Assembly: GCF_014192375.1 (NCBI RefSeq)
Contig: NZ_JACHXV010000001.1
Span: forward strand, 1-64,000
Reading direction: 5' to 3'
Length of the DNA: 64,000 nucleotides
Source: Endobacter medicaginis
Lineage (GTDB): Bacteria; Pseudomonadota; Alphaproteobacteria; Acetobacterales; Acetobacteraceae
Each line of letters starts with the position of its first letter. Position 1 is the first letter of the stretch. The notes beneath the pieces are model-generated. The model saw only the letters and a list, made by a program, of their open reading frames with translations. It did no database searches and was not told where the DNA came from. A program made the translations under genes and the position numbers. Below, in pieces: positions 63,022 to 64,000 of this stretch.

Positions 63022-64000
63022 GCGGTGCTGCGGCGCACGGGCTGACGCGTGACCCGGCAGCGCCGGCGTGGGAGCGGATCGGGGCGGAGTTTTCGGACGT
63101 GCTGGCGGCCTGGCCCGCCCTCGGACCGTGGTTCGAGATCGACTGGCATGCGCCAAGGCCGTTCGCCGCCACGGCCCGGGTGCGCACCGCCGCCGGCACA
63201 GTGTTCGTCAAGCGCCACCACCCGATGCTGCGCAGCGTCGACGATCTGCGCTGCGAGCACCGCTTCGCCGCCCACGTTGCCGCATCCCTCGCCCGGCAGG
63301 GGGTCGCCGTGCCGGTGCCGCTGGCCGGACGCGACGGCGCGACCGCGCAGCTCGCCGCCGGCTGGGTGTGGGAGGTGCTGCCGGCGGTGCCGGGGCATGA
63401 CGTGTATCGCGACACGCTGTCATGGGAGCCGCCGGCGCAGGCGGGGGTGGCGGTCGCCGCCGGTCGCGCGCTGGCCGGACTGCATCGGGCCGCCGCCGGC
63501 TTCGATGCGCCGGCGCGGCGCGCGCCATGGCTGGTCGGCCGGTTCGCGCCGCTCGATGCGCCCGATCCGCTCGCCGCCCTGCTCGGCAGCGTCGGCACGG
63601 CGGCGTTGCCGCACGCGGCCCTGGCGCGCTGGCCGGACTGGCGGTCGCGCTGCATGCAGGTGCTGGGCGGGCGGCTGGCGCGGTTCGCGGCCGAGCCCCG
63701 CCAGCCGCCGCTGTGGACACATGGCGACTGGCACGTCTCCAACCTGCTGTGGACCCAGGCGGAAGCGGCCGGCGGCGCGGGCGAGGTGGCGGCGGTGCTC
63801 GATTTCGGCCTCGCCGATCGCAGTTGCGCGCTGTTCGACCTCGCCACCGCGATCGAGCGCAATGCCGTCGCCTGGCTCGATCTCGACAGCAACGCGCCGA
63901 TCGCCCGGCCGGCGATCGCACGCGCGCTGCTGGACGGCTATCACGCGCTCCAGCCGCTCGACCGCCCGGCGCGGCGGACGCTGGCCGCCCTGCTGCCGGT
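63018..64000 (+). CDS. APH-fold small-molecule kinase (partial, runs off the end)
   Basis: At least 327 residues from GTG 63018; no stop before 64000. ATP lobe with TVFVKRHHPMLRSV (Lys), catalytic loop LWTHGDWHVSNLLW (HGDxH..N) and metal Asp in VAAVLDFGLADRSCALFDLA. This is the choline/aminoglycoside/homoserine phosphotransferase fold. Translationally coupled to an ABC importer of the ThiXZ type, it could trap the imported compound (for instance thiamine or hydroxymethylpyrimidine) by phosphorylation; the substrate is inference. Confidence 0.85.
   Translation, partial: MSGAAAHGLTRDPAAPAWERIGAEFSDVLAAWPALGPWFEIDWHAPRPFAATARVRTAAGTVFVKRHHPMLRSVDDLRCEHRFAAHVAASLARQGVAVPVPLAGRDGATAQLAAGWVWEVLPAVPGHDVYRDTLSWEPPAQAGVAVAAGRALAGLHRAAAGFDAPARRAPWLVGRFAPLDAPDPLAALLGSVGTAALPHAALARWPDWRSRCMQVLGGRLARFAAEPRQPPLWTHGDWHVSNLLWTQAEAAGGAGEVAAVLDFGLADRSCALFDLATAIERNAVAWLDLDSNAPIARPAIARALLDGYHALQPLDRPARRTLAALLP

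Overview
The window is a strongly GC-rich bacterial chromosome segment with about 67 protein genes (two incomplete or broken at the left edge, one cut by the right edge) and one tRNA. Gene families and order point to an alphaproteobacterium, most likely of the acetic acid bacteria family (Acetobacteraceae): MucR/Ros regulator, lapA-pyrF-trpF and trpB-trpA-accD-folC blocks, DUF1489 and DUF3297 proteins, many ATGA/GTGA stop-start overlaps, and two copies of an intergenic TTCTTTC/CTTCTTTTTC hairpin element that I associate with that family from memory. No insertion sequence, prophage, CRISPR array or rRNA was seen.

Layout. 0-1 kb: a decayed hicAB toxin-antitoxin pair and tRNA-Ala(CGC). 1-11.4 kb: YggT, DUF3297, a nucleoside permease-type protein, a MATE exporter coupled to a hybrid histidine kinase, a polyprenyl diphosphate synthase divergent from a tRNA-type methyltransferase, an FAD/NAD(P) protein, and the divergent ohrR/ohr pair with two perfect operators. 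11.5-19 kb: a tetrose-sugar operon (DeoR regulator, RpiB-like isomerase, ABC importer, dihydroxyacetone-kinase-like kinase, TIM-like isomerase). 19-28 kb: nrdA-nrdB, pyrE-murI, a SIMPL protein, motA-motB without other flagellar genes, glycerate kinase. 28-41 kb: surface glycan-type glycosyltransferases, Lrp, trxB, LysR, MucR, XdhC, NIPSNAP, then lapA-pyrF-trpF. 41-49.7 kb: TonB receptor, membrane glycosyltransferase, cytochrome c, PsiF, rho and corA lie between trpF and the trpB-trpA-accD-folC-DUF1489 block (49.7-54.5 kb). 54.5-61 kb: Asp/Glu racemase divergent from an Lrp regulator, HD-GYP, M29 aminopeptidase, DeoR and ribokinase, OxyR. 61-64 kb: a 58-residue protein with its own promoter and terminator, then an ABC importer of the nitrate/sulfonate/pyrimidine class coupled to an APH-fold kinase that runs off the end.

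The most coherent system is the 11.5-19 kb operon. Its three enzymes match the L-erythrulose to D-erythrose-4-phosphate route (kinase, TIM-like isomerase, RpiB-like isomerase). It has a dedicated importer but no polyol dehydrogenase, which would fit an organism that oxidises erythritol to L-erythrulose in the periplasm and imports the ketose. Between the permease and kinase genes lies a tandem array of four 23-bp units, each a complete five-codon ORF (Met-Ala-Arg-X-X-stop); I know of no described counterpart. Several intergenic gaps carry hairpin repeats (a two-copy 126-bp element, a REP-like family, a 34-bp-arm inverted repeat beside rho, a 26-bp perfect palindrome).
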